Part shown: positions 1-10,562 of the stretch, in pieces
Layout: each line of letters begins with the position of its first letter
Position numbering within the stretch: the stretch's first letter is position 1
Assembly: GCA_038030265.1 (NCBI GenBank)
Contig: CM075940.1
Span: 9,486,001-9,550,000, forward strand
Reading direction: 5' to 3'
DNA length: 64,000 nt
DNA from: Corythucha ciliata
Taxonomy: Eukaryota; Arthropoda; Insecta; Hemiptera; Tingidae
Notes under the pieces: generated by a model
Seen by the model: only the letters and a program-made list of their open reading frames with translations
Databases searched by the model: none
Told to the model about the DNA's origin: nothing
Position numbers and translations under genes: made by a program

Positions 1-780
1 AAATTTTACGTGCCACTTAATATGCTTCGTGTAAGTGTCATCGTATAGCTTTTATAGATGCCTTTTTTAAAAAAATTTTTGCTTCGCAAAAAATACTTGA
101 AATTGCGCTTTATGCTACCGTTTCGTGTGAAAAGAAAAATTGAATTTTGTTTTATACGCTGGGACCATAGCAAAAAAACAATAGCACTGTAAAACTGACT
201 GTTTAATGTGATGTTTTCATGCAAATGTTGCCAATTTTTTTTTCTCAATTGTTTACCACTCAAAATGCATCATCATCAACATATCCTCAGTATAATATCG
301 AATTGTATGTCGTGCTTCAACTCTGTATGTCTCAATAAACTACTGTAGTCGTCAAAATGTATATCAGCAGAAATTCGCTTCATTTTTATAGATATTGAAG
401 AGTTGTAATAATCCATATCAATGAAAAATGTCATGGTTGTGGAGTAATTCATTTAGCCTTTTCTAACTTATCAAAAATGTGATCCCTCCCTCCCAGGCGA
501 TTCTAATAATTTAATTGTAAGAACAATTTGTTTTGAACAATCACTGAATTTATTTATTAAAATGTTATTTATTAGGTGATGCCAAAACTTTTTTGTTGTT
601 ATTTTCTTCGTTGTGTACCTAATTTTATGTAACTATGAATTTAATGTATAAAGACTGAATTTGTATATTATGTACCATACGCAGTTGTGATAACAACTTG
701 TTTTTATTACGAATACGTAATTTGTATTTATGAAATGTGTAATTAAAAAACTATAAAGCAATATTTTGTCTGTTTTAAGG
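1..780. other. AT-rich unassigned stretch, possible 3' UTR
   Basis: No coding exon is recognisable here. The stretch is AT-rich with many ATTTA and TGTA motifs and an AATAAA at 334-339, which would suit the 3' untranslated region of a + strand gene lying to the left of the window. That reading is only an inference, because no stop codon or coding exon can be tied to it. The composition changes at about 780, where GC-richer repeat family A begins. Confidence 0.25.
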
Positions 781-839
781 GTTCTATTGTCGCCAGCAGT
801 CTTGGCCTAAAGCTGAAGAGCTACCAAGTCCGGCGCAAA

Positions 840-1730
840 TCGAAATGCTTGGGGGGAAAAAATGACTTAAAATGCTAATTTTTGGCCACTTCGAGAGGCG
901 CTAACGGTCCCTTTAAGGCCACCGACTGAATTTGTTAGTTGAGCACGACCTGTGAGACTCATAAAATGCGTTCGACTCAATTTGGAACTTTTTGAGAACA
1001 ACGCCCGTCTAGCGCTATAGGCGTATTGGGCCAAAATTATTTAAAAATGGACGAAACAACGTTTCTTGTGTGGTGAGGGGGTGGTAGTGGGGAGCCTTTG
1101 AAGTTGTTCTGACCTGATTCCGGCGATTTTGGTTGCTTTGCCCCGCTTTTAGTGTCCGCACGTGTCTCTGAGATGGGGCGGCCACTCAATCGACAGCCCT
1201 TAAGTCAAAGGAATTGCCGGGCTGATGAAACCAGGACCGAGGAGCTCAGGTAGCTGAAAGGTCTGAGGTCTGAAACGGAGACAGCAGTTTTTCGCGATTG
1301 TTTGGTGGGTCTTGCCCCCAAAATCTTTGTCGTTCATTATTTAACTCGGCAGTGGCGCCTAGCCACAACATCCCTAGTCCCTGTTTCGCCCTCACGGTTC
1401 TCATCAGTCCTGGGGAGCCGGGTCCTTCCTGATGACTCGGTTTTGCTGGGTCGGTTGGAGCGCTCGGGGGCGGGAGTTGTAGTGCAGTGGCACCTCCGTT
1501 CCCATTGAGGGGCCCGGGCGGTCCATCGGCTCCGTACTCGGCTCAATTGCCGGGCTGATGAGACCAGGACCGAGTAGCTCAGGTAGCTGAAGGTCTGAGG
1601 TCGAAACGGAGACTGGACCGCACCTTCGGTGCAGTTGTTCTTCGGAGCCTCGTTGGTCCGCTCTAGAGTCGAGAAATATGGGCCGAATGACCTTCCCTAA
1701 GAATCGCTCACATAACAGGACGGTGAACAG
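840..1730 (+). repeat. Dispersed repeat family A, mosaic copy
   Basis: This is one of five copies of a GC-richer dispersed repeat; the others are near 38430-39400, 40590-41060 (opposite strand), 46440-47135 and 53200-53860. Shared landmarks include a phrase like tttttggtcactttnagggg followed by cgctgacggtccctt, a phrase like gattccggcgtttttggt, and ggagtcgagaaaatcg. Within this copy a ~70-bp segment starting aattgccgggctgatga occurs twice (1212-1283 and 1545-1613), so the copy is internally rearranged. There is no credible open reading frame and the element class is unknown. Confidence 0.6.
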
Positions 1731-1734
1731 TGAA

Positions 1735-2075
1735 AAACGCTGATTTTGGAGTTTTTTGGCGTTTTTCAAAGTATTTTGGGGTTTTTTTCACAGATTTTGG
1801 AGTTTTTCGCGTTTTTCGATTCCCGCAGTTTTGGGCGTTTTTTTGCCATGTTGTCTTAGTTTTTTCGTTGTTTCACAGTTTTAGGCGTTTTTCACATCTT
1901 TCTGCACGTTTTCGTAGTTTTTTGTGTTCTTCCTACAGTTTTCAATATTTCTTCAGTTTTTGGCGTTTATCTCAGTTTATTGCATTTTTTCGTAAGTTTT
2001 ACATTTTTTCAGTTTTACGCAAGAAGAGTTCTTTGTGTGATTTCGGCGTTTTTGGCCACTTTGGCCCGTTTATAT
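1735..2075 (+). repeat. T-rich degenerate minisatellite
   Basis: About 340 bp of imperfect ~20-30 bp units built around cagttttnggcgtttttc. The short open frames across it simply reflect T-richness (Phe-rich translations) and are not genes. The array follows family A directly and ends before a poly(C) run near 2107-2120. Confidence 0.65.
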
Positions 2076-2524
2076 TTCTACAGAAAAGACCAGTATAATC
2101 ACTCACTATGCCACATACTCCCCCCCCCCCCATGTTCAAAGGTTCGAGGGCTGAAAAGGGGACTAAACTACAGCGAAGAAGTTCGGCGAATTGAACTAGT
2201 TAAACCAACACGTTGCAAACTAGACAAAAATTATAATTTTTTTTATTGATGTCCTCAAATCAACATAAATTTGTGCTTGTTAAGGGCAATTTGCGAACTT
2301 AATGCATCGATTTAAATTATTGGGGGTCAAATAATTACAAGGGCGAATTTAGCAGACTATTGAGTGCTCGTGTCACAGACGGTCATTGTTGGGGGGGGGG
2401 GATTTATGCTGGCAGTTCTTCAGCCCTTTCTTTGATTATGAGGGGCTGACATGTTTTGGAATTCCTCTGCTCCCTGCCACCACCCACTTTTCTCACAGGA
2501 AAAATACCCATCTGTGCATTTTTT

Positions 2525-3615
2525 CCCCCCTTAGGCATCGGCTACTTGCTCATTAGCCAGATCTGTAAATTGTAAAATAAAAAGTTGTACCCTCCCTTTA
2601 TGGCAAACATAAATACAACTTTCATCCAATGAATAAATTGAAAATCTTCCGGTTTAAAAATGTTGCACGCACGTTGTTGGGTTAATTAGCGACAAGCGGG
2701 GCAGGGTATGGGACTTTATTCCTACGTCCCCCCTCCCCTCTCACCATTCCACAATCCAACGACAAGTCAAAGTTAAGCAATTAGTGTTCCACATCCCACA
2801 TCGTTCACAAGTTGAAAAAAGTGAAAATAAAAGCGTAAATGGGTAGACAACAACCCGCATGGCCCATCGAGTCGTGCGTGTTAAAGCATACCTTTTATGG
2901 CGAAAGTTGCAGCGTCGCGACTGCGACGTTGCCATATCTTTTTTTTCTTTGTCATCTTCATTGCTTGGTATTGCGGGTCAGAGTATTCTCCACCCTTACA
3001 TAGCGGTGCGTGTAAACAATTCAACGTGTGGGGGGGGGGGAATGGAAAAGATGTAAACGAAGAATGATCTGGCAACGCTGCACCCGTTCCCTCCCCTGCT
3101 GTCACTAATGACAAAAAGTCAATTATATAAGCTAAATTACTATTAAAAGGGCTGCAATTTACATTCTTGGTGCAGGAATTTTGGTCCTGCAGGGGGCGCC
3201 TTTTCAACACTGACCATTGCCCAAAGATGGATCTTTTTCTACGTAATATATTTACCTAATTTAATGAATAAGTATAGTCACAGGCGTTTTTATTTCAAAG
3301 TGAGATCCCGCGAAGAGGATCCTTTATTCCTTTCATCGAAAATCGAGAAATCTTCCTTGGTGTCTCGTTGTCCTAGTTCCGGTCTTCCGGTTATTCGATA
3401 AGAATCAGTTTCAGTTGTACTTCCATGCGCTGAAGATGGCGAGCAGCCGAAACCGAACCGTTTTTGACGCACCTCAACGCGGGAAGACAGACAATGTAGG
3501 CTCCTACGGCTACAGCTTTATGCATGCATGACCTACTGACCCTCTTAGTTTAAGCGATCTTACTAACAATATAAACGAGATTTGTTTTTCCTTTTAATTA
3601 ATAAGAAGAATAAGA
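2525..3615. repeat. 1.1-kb tandem duplication, copy 1
   Basis: This segment is repeated almost exactly at 3624-4712 with an offset of about 1,097 bp. Landmarks are shared from ttgctcattagccagatc at the left to ttttaattaataagaaga at the right. Differences are a few substitutions and small indels plus variation around a poly(G) run near 3028. Each copy has the same 60-codon open frame on the - strand (3290-3472) and a 31-codon + strand frame from an ATG in the context AAGATGGCG (3435). Neither matches a protein I recognise, and conservation between such similar copies says nothing about function. No terminal inverted repeat is evident. Confidence 0.85.
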
Positions 3616-3623
3616 TATTTTAA

Positions 3624-4712
3624 CCCCCTTAGCATCGACTACTTGCTCATTAGCCAGATCTGTAAATTGTCAAATAAAAAGTTGTACCCTCCCTTTATGG
3701 CAAACATAAATACAACTTTCATCCAATGAATAAATTGAAAATCTTCCGGTTTAAAAATGTTGCACGCACGTTGTTGGGTTAATTAGCGACAAGCGGGGCA
3801 GGGTATGGGACTTTATTCCTACGTCCCCCCTCCCCTCTCACCATTCCACAATCCAACGACAAGTCAAAGTTAAGCAATTAGTGTTCCACATCCCACATCG
3901 TTCACAAGTTGAAAAAAGTGAAAATAAAAGCGTAAATGGGTAGGCAACAACCCGCATGGCCCATCGAGTCGTGCGTGTTAAAGCATACCTTTTATGGCGA
4001 AAGTTGCAGCGTCGCGGCTGCGACGTTGCCATATCTTTTTTTCTTTGTTATCTTCATTGCTTGGTATTGCGGGTCAGAGTATTCTCCACCCTTACATAGC
4101 GGTGCGTGTAAACAATTCAACATGCAGGGGGGGGGGAACGGAAAAGATGTAAACGAAGAATGATCTGGCAACGCTGCACCCGTTCCCTCCCCTGCTGTCA
4201 CTAATGACAAAAAGTCAATTATATAAGCTAAATTACTATTAAAAGGGCTGCAATTTATATTCTTGGTGCAGGAATTTTGGTCCTGCAGGGGGCGCCTTTT
4301 CAACACTGACCATTGCCCAAAGATGGATCTTTTTCTACGTAATACATTTACCTAATTTAATGAATAAGTATAGTCACAGGCGTTTTTATTTCAAAGTGAG
4401 ATCCCGCGAAGAGGATCCTTTATCCCTTTCATCGAAAATCGAGAAATCTTCCTTGGTGTCTCGTTGTCCTAGTTCCGGTCTTCCGGTTATTCGATAAGAA
4501 TCAGTTTCAGTTGTACTTTCATGCGCTGAAGATGGCGAGCAGCCGAAACCGAACCGTTTTTGACGCACCTCAACGCGGGAAGACAGACAATGTAGGCTCC
4601 TACGGCTACAGCTTTATGCATGCATGACCTACTGACCCTCTTAGTTTAAGCGATCTTACTAACAATATAAACGAGATTTGTTTTTCCTTTTAATTAATAA
4701 GAAGAATAAGAT
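3624..4712. repeat. 1.1-kb tandem duplication, copy 2
   Basis: Near-identical second copy of 2525-3615. The junction between copies is a few bases long (taagatatttta then ccccctt), so this is a direct tandem duplication rather than two insertions with target-site duplications. The right edge falls at aataagattaattttt, where the sequence diverges. The poly(G) run near 4127 differs from that in copy 1, and several single-base differences (for example 3942 region and 4018) show some time since duplication. Confidence 0.85.
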
Positions 4713-4899
4713 TAATTTTTCCTGTGTTAAAGTTGCATGTAGTTAGGACTATCACTTGCAATTTTTTCAAAGACTTGTCGCCGGTGGTCACCGTTTGATG
4801 GAAGAAATGGGGGGGGGGGGAGAAAAGGTACCTTTGCCCACCCAGTAGGAATATTGGATGGGCGATAGCCCACTTCGCCACCAATACTCTACGCCTCTG
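4713..4899 (-). mobile_element. Truncated hAT-like element end
   Basis: Read on the - strand, the segment begins CAGAGGCGTAGAG and continues into cgaagtgggctatcgccca. The same terminus closes the array at 31320-32720 (CAGAGGCGTAGAGTTAGGGA). The CAGNGGCGTA start is typical of the hAT-like elements in this window. A poly(G) run lies just inside it (~4808). No partner terminus or target-site duplication was found on the left, so this is a relic. Confidence 0.5.
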
Positions 4900-5139
4900 G
4901 CTGACGCCCACTTAGGGGCTATTTGGCCTTGACCGCCTATAGTTCTAAATTCAGCATGTTAGGAGGGACTCATAACCAGTGTATAGCTCATATCGAAGCA
5001 GTTTGAAAAATGGTAGAAAATGCTCATTATTAGACTGGAGCAATGGTGAAAAACTTCTACAAGATCCCCAGGAGGCCCTGGAACGAGGGAAAACTATGCC
5101 CGAGCTTACATGTACTCATCGCGATTTGGCTGGGGGTGA

Positions 5140-6550
5140 CTATCTTTATTCCCAGCACATTCTATTCTCCTGGTCATTTGAGGACCAGAAATTGTCAAAA
5201 ACGATGACTTTGCCCCTTGTTCTCGTGTTTTGAGGCGATTTTCGGTCTTTTGTATTAGGAGAATATGATGTGTTAAGAGCACGACTCCTCTAGGAAGAGT
5301 TTTTCCTATAATTGGTTGGGTGTGGCTTGAAAAGGGCATAAAATTCCCACGTGGTTATGAAACGTTCCAAGTGAGCCCAAATTGTTCTCGAGAATGATAT
5401 CGGGCACCCCTAGAAATTTCGCTCTCTTAACCCATATAGAACGCTCAAAGTCGCTCTTTACTTGTAGTCGCGCATCTGACCACTTTTAGGCGAAAATTCC
5501 TCCGGTAATGACCTTCCAGTACATTCTATTCTCCTGGTCATGACGATCCAAATCTTTCAGGACCAAATCTTGTCAAAAACGACGATTTTGCCCCTTTTTT
5601 CAAGCGTGACACTAAAGCGGCGATTTTCTGTTTTTCGTATTAGTGCTAGGAGCTCGGCTTCCTTTAGAATTTATTTTGACAACGAGCTCCCAGCACGTTC
5701 TATTCTCCTGGTCATTTGACGACCGAAACTTGTCAAGAATAACAATTTTGCCCCTGTTTCTCGTGTTTTGAGGCAATATTCGGTCTTTTGTATTAGGAAA
5801 ATATGATGTGTTAGGAGCATGGCTCCGAAATAGTTTTTTCCTACAACTGATTGGGTTAGAGAACCTTTAAAACACAGGTACTGCAATCGGATTTCAGCGC
5901 CATATTTGGTCCCTCAGTCGTTAGGGTAAACACAATATCATGAATGAAAAAATTGTCATCGTAACAGCAAACAAACGCGTAACGTGGTCGAAATGAATAA
6001 AAATATCCTAGTTGTCAATGAGATCAGGTGATAATTATAATCATATAAGGGACCAAGTATGGCGCCAATTTGCGTGTTGCAGTACTCGTGTTTTATAGTG
6101 CCTTAATTGGGTGAGAGGCTTGAAAAGGGCATAAAATTCCCACGTGGTTACCGTTCCAAGTGGGCCCAAATCGTGATATCGCACACCCTTAGAATTGTCG
6201 ATCTCTTAACCCACATAAAACGCTCAAAATCGCTCTTTAATTTTAGTCGTCCATCCGACCACTTTACGGCAAAAATTCCCCTCCTAACGACCTCCCAGTA
6301 CATTCGATTCTCCTGGTCATTCAGGATCAAATCTTGTCAAAAACGACGATTTTGCCCCTTTTTTCAAGCGGTATACTAAAGCGGCGATTTTCTGTTTTTC
6401 GTATTAGGATAATATAATGTGTAAGGAGCTCGGCTTCCGTAAAAAATCATTTCGTCGGTGCACATTCTAATCTCCTGGTCTTTGAGGACCAAATCCTGTT
6501 ATAAACGACGATTTTGCCCCTTTTGACTCATTATTTCTCAATAATAAGTC
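5140..6550 (+). repeat. Family C ~380-bp repeats, tandem/partial copies
   Basis: Several full and partial units of one repeat are strung together. Landmarks in order are cattctattctcctggtca, aaaacgacgattttgcccc, atgcggcgattttc, ggctccnnnnnagttttt, cctataattggttgggtg, ggcataaaattcccacgtgg, atatcggacacccctagaaa and aacccatatagaacgctcaa. Unit starts are visible near 5150, 5519, 5690, 6297 and 6460. Further copies lie at 6940-6997 continued at 9765-10075, and at 28975-29600. There is no coding capacity, and one unit is split by the small element at 5870-6093. Confidence 0.75.
5870..6093. mobile_element. Mariner-like foldback MITE, TA TSD
   Basis: A 224-bp segment has matching inverted ends. The left begins AAACACAGGTACTGCAA and the right end, reversed, begins AAACACGAGTACTGCAA. 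The arms continue to a shared GCGCCATA and TTGGTCCCT. TA dinucleotides flank both sides (5868-5869 and 6094-6095), as expected for Tc1/mariner-type insertion. It interrupts a family C repeat unit. It is non-coding and must depend on a transposase supplied elsewhere; the superfamily assignment is inferred from the TA duplication only. Confidence 0.6.
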
Positions 6551-6997
6551 TTTGTAATCGTATCGCAAAAAAAATGTTTTGACCCCCCTCTCAAAATTTG
6601 TAGTTTTACGTTTCAAAGTGCGTAGAATCTAAATCTGAAAAAAAAAAAAAAATGTTCGTCCGCCGATCGGGCCATATCTTGCCCTAGGACTGCTCGAAAA
6701 AACTCGTTCTTTCGCACATAGACTCCATTTGGGGTCTAGTTGGTCCTAACATCTGATCAGTTTGATCAAATAACTCCCTGGGGTTTTACGGGCCAAAAGC
6801 GGTTCCAAAATGGGGATTTTCAAAGGATTTGGGATCGTAGGGGCGTGGGGTGTCGATTTTTGTGTAATTTCAAGCCGAATTTGACTACATCCATGAATAA
6901 TAAACCCATAAACATTCGAAATAATAAGGCATTGTTCGATAAATCGCAGCGTTTTTTGAAGTGTTATGCGGCGATTCTACATTTTTCGTAATAGGGT

Positions 6998-9756
6998 CAG
7001 GGGTGGGCAAATTACAGCTTTTTGAGTAATTAATTACAAATTACAAATTACTTCCAAAAAAGAGGACTAATTACAAATTACAAATTACTTTTCACTCCCA
7101 CAAATAATTACAAATTACAATTACTGTAATTGAATTACTTTTTCAATTACCAATTACCCAAGAGCAGGATTAGGGGGAACACCCAAGCGCCTTGCTCTTG
7201 TTCACTGTCACTTTTTTAGTGCGTCCAGCCAACAATCGAACGTCAGAACAGATCTTTGAGATAGGAAGCAGGAACAGCATAGCCCCAAGATGCCAAACGC
7301 GTCGCATGAGTAGGGTTGCGAAATGTCCGGGATCAAATTTGCTAATTTGGCTAATTTTGCCCCACATCCCGGCCTGCGAACTGTCACGGGGAACCCCGGA
7401 TAGTCATAGTTTGCTAATTTGGCTAATTCGCTAATGGCTGACTCGTGGTCTCGCGATGCAACTTCCAGACCAAAATTAAGAAAAAATCACTAATTCGTGG
7501 TACATGGCGGCCATTTTTACGAATAAATTGTGGAAATCAACGCAAAAGTGTTGTATTTGGGCAAACCCCGCGGTTAAAGTTGAGAAATCACGCTATAATA
7601 TTGACAAATAAAAGACGCTTTCATGTTAAATTGGACCAAAATGACAAATTCACAACTCAAATAGCGTAAAATCGCCCAGTCGCGTATGAAAAAGGGAATA
7701 GGCTGCTGAATGGCCGCAAAATAGCACAAAACGCTATTTCACAGCTGAAATTTGGAAAAATCGCTAATTTGCAATTTGCAGATAAAGTTGTGGAAAAACG
7801 TTAATTCGCGGATACAAAATGAAGAAAATCAGTAATTCGCGGCAAAAATTGAAAAAATCACCTAAAATTAAGAAAAATGTTAATTTTCAGTTCAAATTGG
7901 GGGAAAAGTGCTAATTATCAGTTAAAAATGGAAAAAATTGCTAATTTGCAGCTTAAATTGAGTCAAACGCCGATTCTTGGCAAAAATTGACTAAACTCTG
8001 AAGGTAATACACGGGTTGGAGACGCTACCACGCTACTAAAATTTAGAAAAAGCGAAAATTCCCAGCTAAAATTGAGAAACATCACTAATTCACGAATTAA
8101 GGTGTCGTGAAATTTATAATTTAAAAATGATTATTTTTTGACAGAAATAAATGGATAGATGTAAATTTTTTGGTTTGAAAAAAAAAAAAAATAATAAAAA
8201 TACATTTATAATTCAAATACGCACGTTCTGAAGGCATTTTTGTGGCTAAAATTCAGAAAAATGGCAAATTCATGCATGGCTATAGTACAATGTTAAAAAA
8301 TACGCTAATTCACGGCTAGAACTGAAAAGAAGCAATAATCTATATCTATAAAAGTTATACAACATTGCTAATGCGGTGGTAAACTGTGACAAACTGCTAA
8401 CTTGCGGGTAATATTTAGAAAATAATATAATCAGCATGGTCAAAATTAAGAGAAAGGTTAATTTTAAGCCTAAAAATTGAGAAAACTGCTAATTCGCGGC
8501 TAAGAATGAAAAAAATCGCCAATTTACAGCGAAAAGTGTGCCAGACGCCAATTTGTGACTGAATTTGAGAAAATTCGCTAATTTACAGGTTTGAAACGCT
8601 ACGACACGTCGCCGCTACAATTTTAAAAAAGCGCTAATCGCGGTTGAAATTGAGAAAAATTCTATTTGCACCAAAAACTGAATATACGCTAATTTGCGGA
8701 TTCTGAAGGCAACTTTTCAGGCTGAAATTGAAAAAAAAAAACAAAAAAAACACCGATTTGTGGCAATAGGTGAAGAAACCGCTATTTCGCGTGTAAACTG
8801 ATTGCATTGTGTGCTGACCATGCATTGCGTATGGTGAACCAAAAAATCCTAATTCGTGAAAATTCCCTTTATTTTGCGGCTAATATTGAGGAAAACACTT
8901 AACAAAACGTTAATTTCCAGCTGAAACTGAGAAAAATGCTAATCCCGTGGTAAAAAAAAATTAAAAATCGGTAATATGCTGCTAAAATTGAGGAAAACGC
9001 CAAAACTCGTGGATAACTTAGAAACACTGCTCACGGGATAAAAACGATACTTTGCTGCTAAAGTTGAGAAAATGCGCAAATTCATGGCTGTGGTAGGGGG
9101 TGGGGCAAAACCGCTAATCTGCTGCTGAAATTGAGAAGAACGATACACTCGGCCAAAATTGAGAAAAGCGCTAATTTGCGGGTAGAGTCCAAAAATCGTC
9201 CTTAACTGAGAGATTGAGGCTATGATGAGGTCAGCAAAGTGTCAAGATTGAAGAATGTGCTGGCTGGGTGGAATGATGACTAAAATGTGAAATTACCCGC
9301 CTCCTTTCAACCTTACGAGATTTCAATCTGATCCCCCCCCCCCCAGGTCAAATTCCTACTTACGCCACTGGTTTGGGGTTTCGATCTTTGAAACTTGTGT
9401 ATACCGTTTTTCTCAAATGTCAAATTGGCAACCCCAATCATGGTTGGAGCTCGAGGATATCGCTCGTGTCATAATTGCTTTGAAACTCTTATTTTTCAGA
9501 GAATTTCATGCAAAAACTCCTCCAAAAGCTCCAAGTAAAGCGCGAAATAGTAACCGCTGAGTTTTCAAAGTAAGATTGGCTCTGAATATGGAAATGTAAT
9601 TGGTAATTGTTAATTACAAATTACGTCGAAAAAGTGCTTTTAACTACAAATTACCAATTACAATGGCGTGTTGTTATCAATTACAAATTACCAATTACTA
9701 ATTGTAATTGAATTACGTAATTCAATTACATGTAATTCAATTACTGCCCAGCCCTG
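6998..9756. mobile_element. hAT-like element with 8-bp TSD AATAGGGT
   Basis: A 2,759-bp insertion is flanked by perfect 8-bp duplications AATAGGGT (6990-6997 and 9757-9764). The ends are CAGGGGTGGGCAAATTAC at the left and, reversed, CAGGGCTGGGCAGTAATT at the right. Both ends run into arrays of aattacaaattac units (7025-7160 and 9590-9750). The interior holds a large family 1 minisatellite tract. Removing the insertion restores an ordinary family C repeat (tttttcgtaatagggt joined to actatagtgcgttagga), which is strong support. An 8-bp TSD and CAGGG ends fit the hAT superfamily. No transposase is present, so the element is non-autonomous. Confidence 0.82.
7435..9370 (+). repeat. Family 1 minisatellite array, copy A
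   Basis: Degenerate ~30-35 bp units, each built from gctaattcgcgg followed by ctaaaattgagaaaaa, run for almost 2 kb. The tract is a diverged copy of 20085-22258: both start with tcgtggtctcgcgatgcaa and share poly(C) and tacgccactg at the right edge. The right edge, reversed, reads CAGTGGCGTAAGTAGG, a hAT-like terminus, but no left terminus is seen, so this inner element is truncated. Copy A keeps the uninterrupted TTAA (9202-9205) that is duplicated around a 391-bp insertion in copy B. Confidence 0.75.
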
Positions 9757-9764
9757 AATAGGGT

Positions 9765-10075
9765 ACTATAGTGCGTTAGGACCTCGGTCTCTGTCAAAAA
9801 TTGCTTCGTTGACGAGCTCTATGAACATTCTATTCTCCTGGTCAATGAGGGGCCAAAATATTATCAAAAACTGCGATTTTGCCCCTTTTTTTTAAAGTGT
9901 TATGCGGCGATTTTTCATCTTTCGTAATAGGATGATTCAATGGGCTAGGAGCTCGGCCTCGAACAATTTTTTACACGTGGTTCGTCTGAATGTCCACAAA
10001 ACTCCCACGTCGTTATTAAGCCTTTCATAATGGGCTCAAATTGCTCTGGAAGGTAACATCGGGCCCCCTTTTTTT
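9765..10075 (+). repeat. Family C repeat, right part of split unit
   Basis: This continues the family C unit interrupted at 6997. It reads through gcgttaggacctcgg, cattctattctcctggtca, tgcggcgatttttc, ggagctcggcctc and a degenerate ataatgggctcaaattgc. It joins the left part at 6940-6989 once the element 6998-9756 and one AATAGGGT copy are removed. Confidence 0.65.
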
Positions 10076-10199
10076 CAAGTGTAATGCGGCGACTTTTTTG
10101 GGTTCTAAAAAAGTGAAATTCTGTCAAAATTGTTTTTGGAAGAGGCAATCCCTGGGTTTTAGAGGCATGAAAAAGAGCAAGACTGTGGTACGAAATAAC

Positions 10200-10430
10200 A
10201 AAAATTCTAGAAATTGGGTTTTCAAGGTGCCAAATTTGAAACGTTTGGTTGTGGAAGAGTGAAAATCTCCGTATTTCGCCGAATTAGCTTTTTGAATGAA
10301 GCGAACCTGCGAAACTGATTTTATAAAAGAGCTAAAGCCACGAAAGTTCGGTTTTGAACAGGCAAGAGTCCCCGAAATAGTGTTTTAAAAGAGCCAAGTC
10401 CTCGAAATTGGGTTCCTGACGTTACAATGT
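10200..10430 (+). repeat. Family 3 minisatellite, short tract
   Basis: Several degenerate ~30-bp units follow the pattern cgcgaaattggnttttt then gaagagccaa. The same unit type recurs at 23770-24220, 25030-25480, 27340-27580, 30780-31175, 54720-54985 and 59330-59640. Confidence 0.5.
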
Positions 10431-10436
10431 GTAGGG

Positions 10437-10562
10437 ACCGAAAAGTAGGACAATATAAGAGGACAATTTTGACCTCCCCCTGGACACCTGAAAGAGAAGC
10501 CCGGACGTCCCTGGACGCTCCAAAAAGTAGGACATGTCCGGGTAAAGTAGGATGTCTGGTCA
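10437..10562 (-). mobile_element. hAT-like MITE fragment
   Basis: The right edge, reversed, reads TAGGGTGACCAGACATCC followed by a stretch containing ccggacatgtcc. This resembles the widespread GGGTGACCAGAC-type termini of hAT MITEs, here with T instead of C at the first base. The left edge (gtagggaccgaaaagtagga) is a weaker match, and no convincing 8-bp duplication was found. The assignment rests on the terminal motif alone. Confidence 0.35.

Noticed and set aside
7435..9370. CRISPR-like look of ~30-bp repeats
   Set aside because: There are no unique spacers between constant repeats, the units are contiguous and degenerate, the context is eukaryotic, and no cas genes are present.
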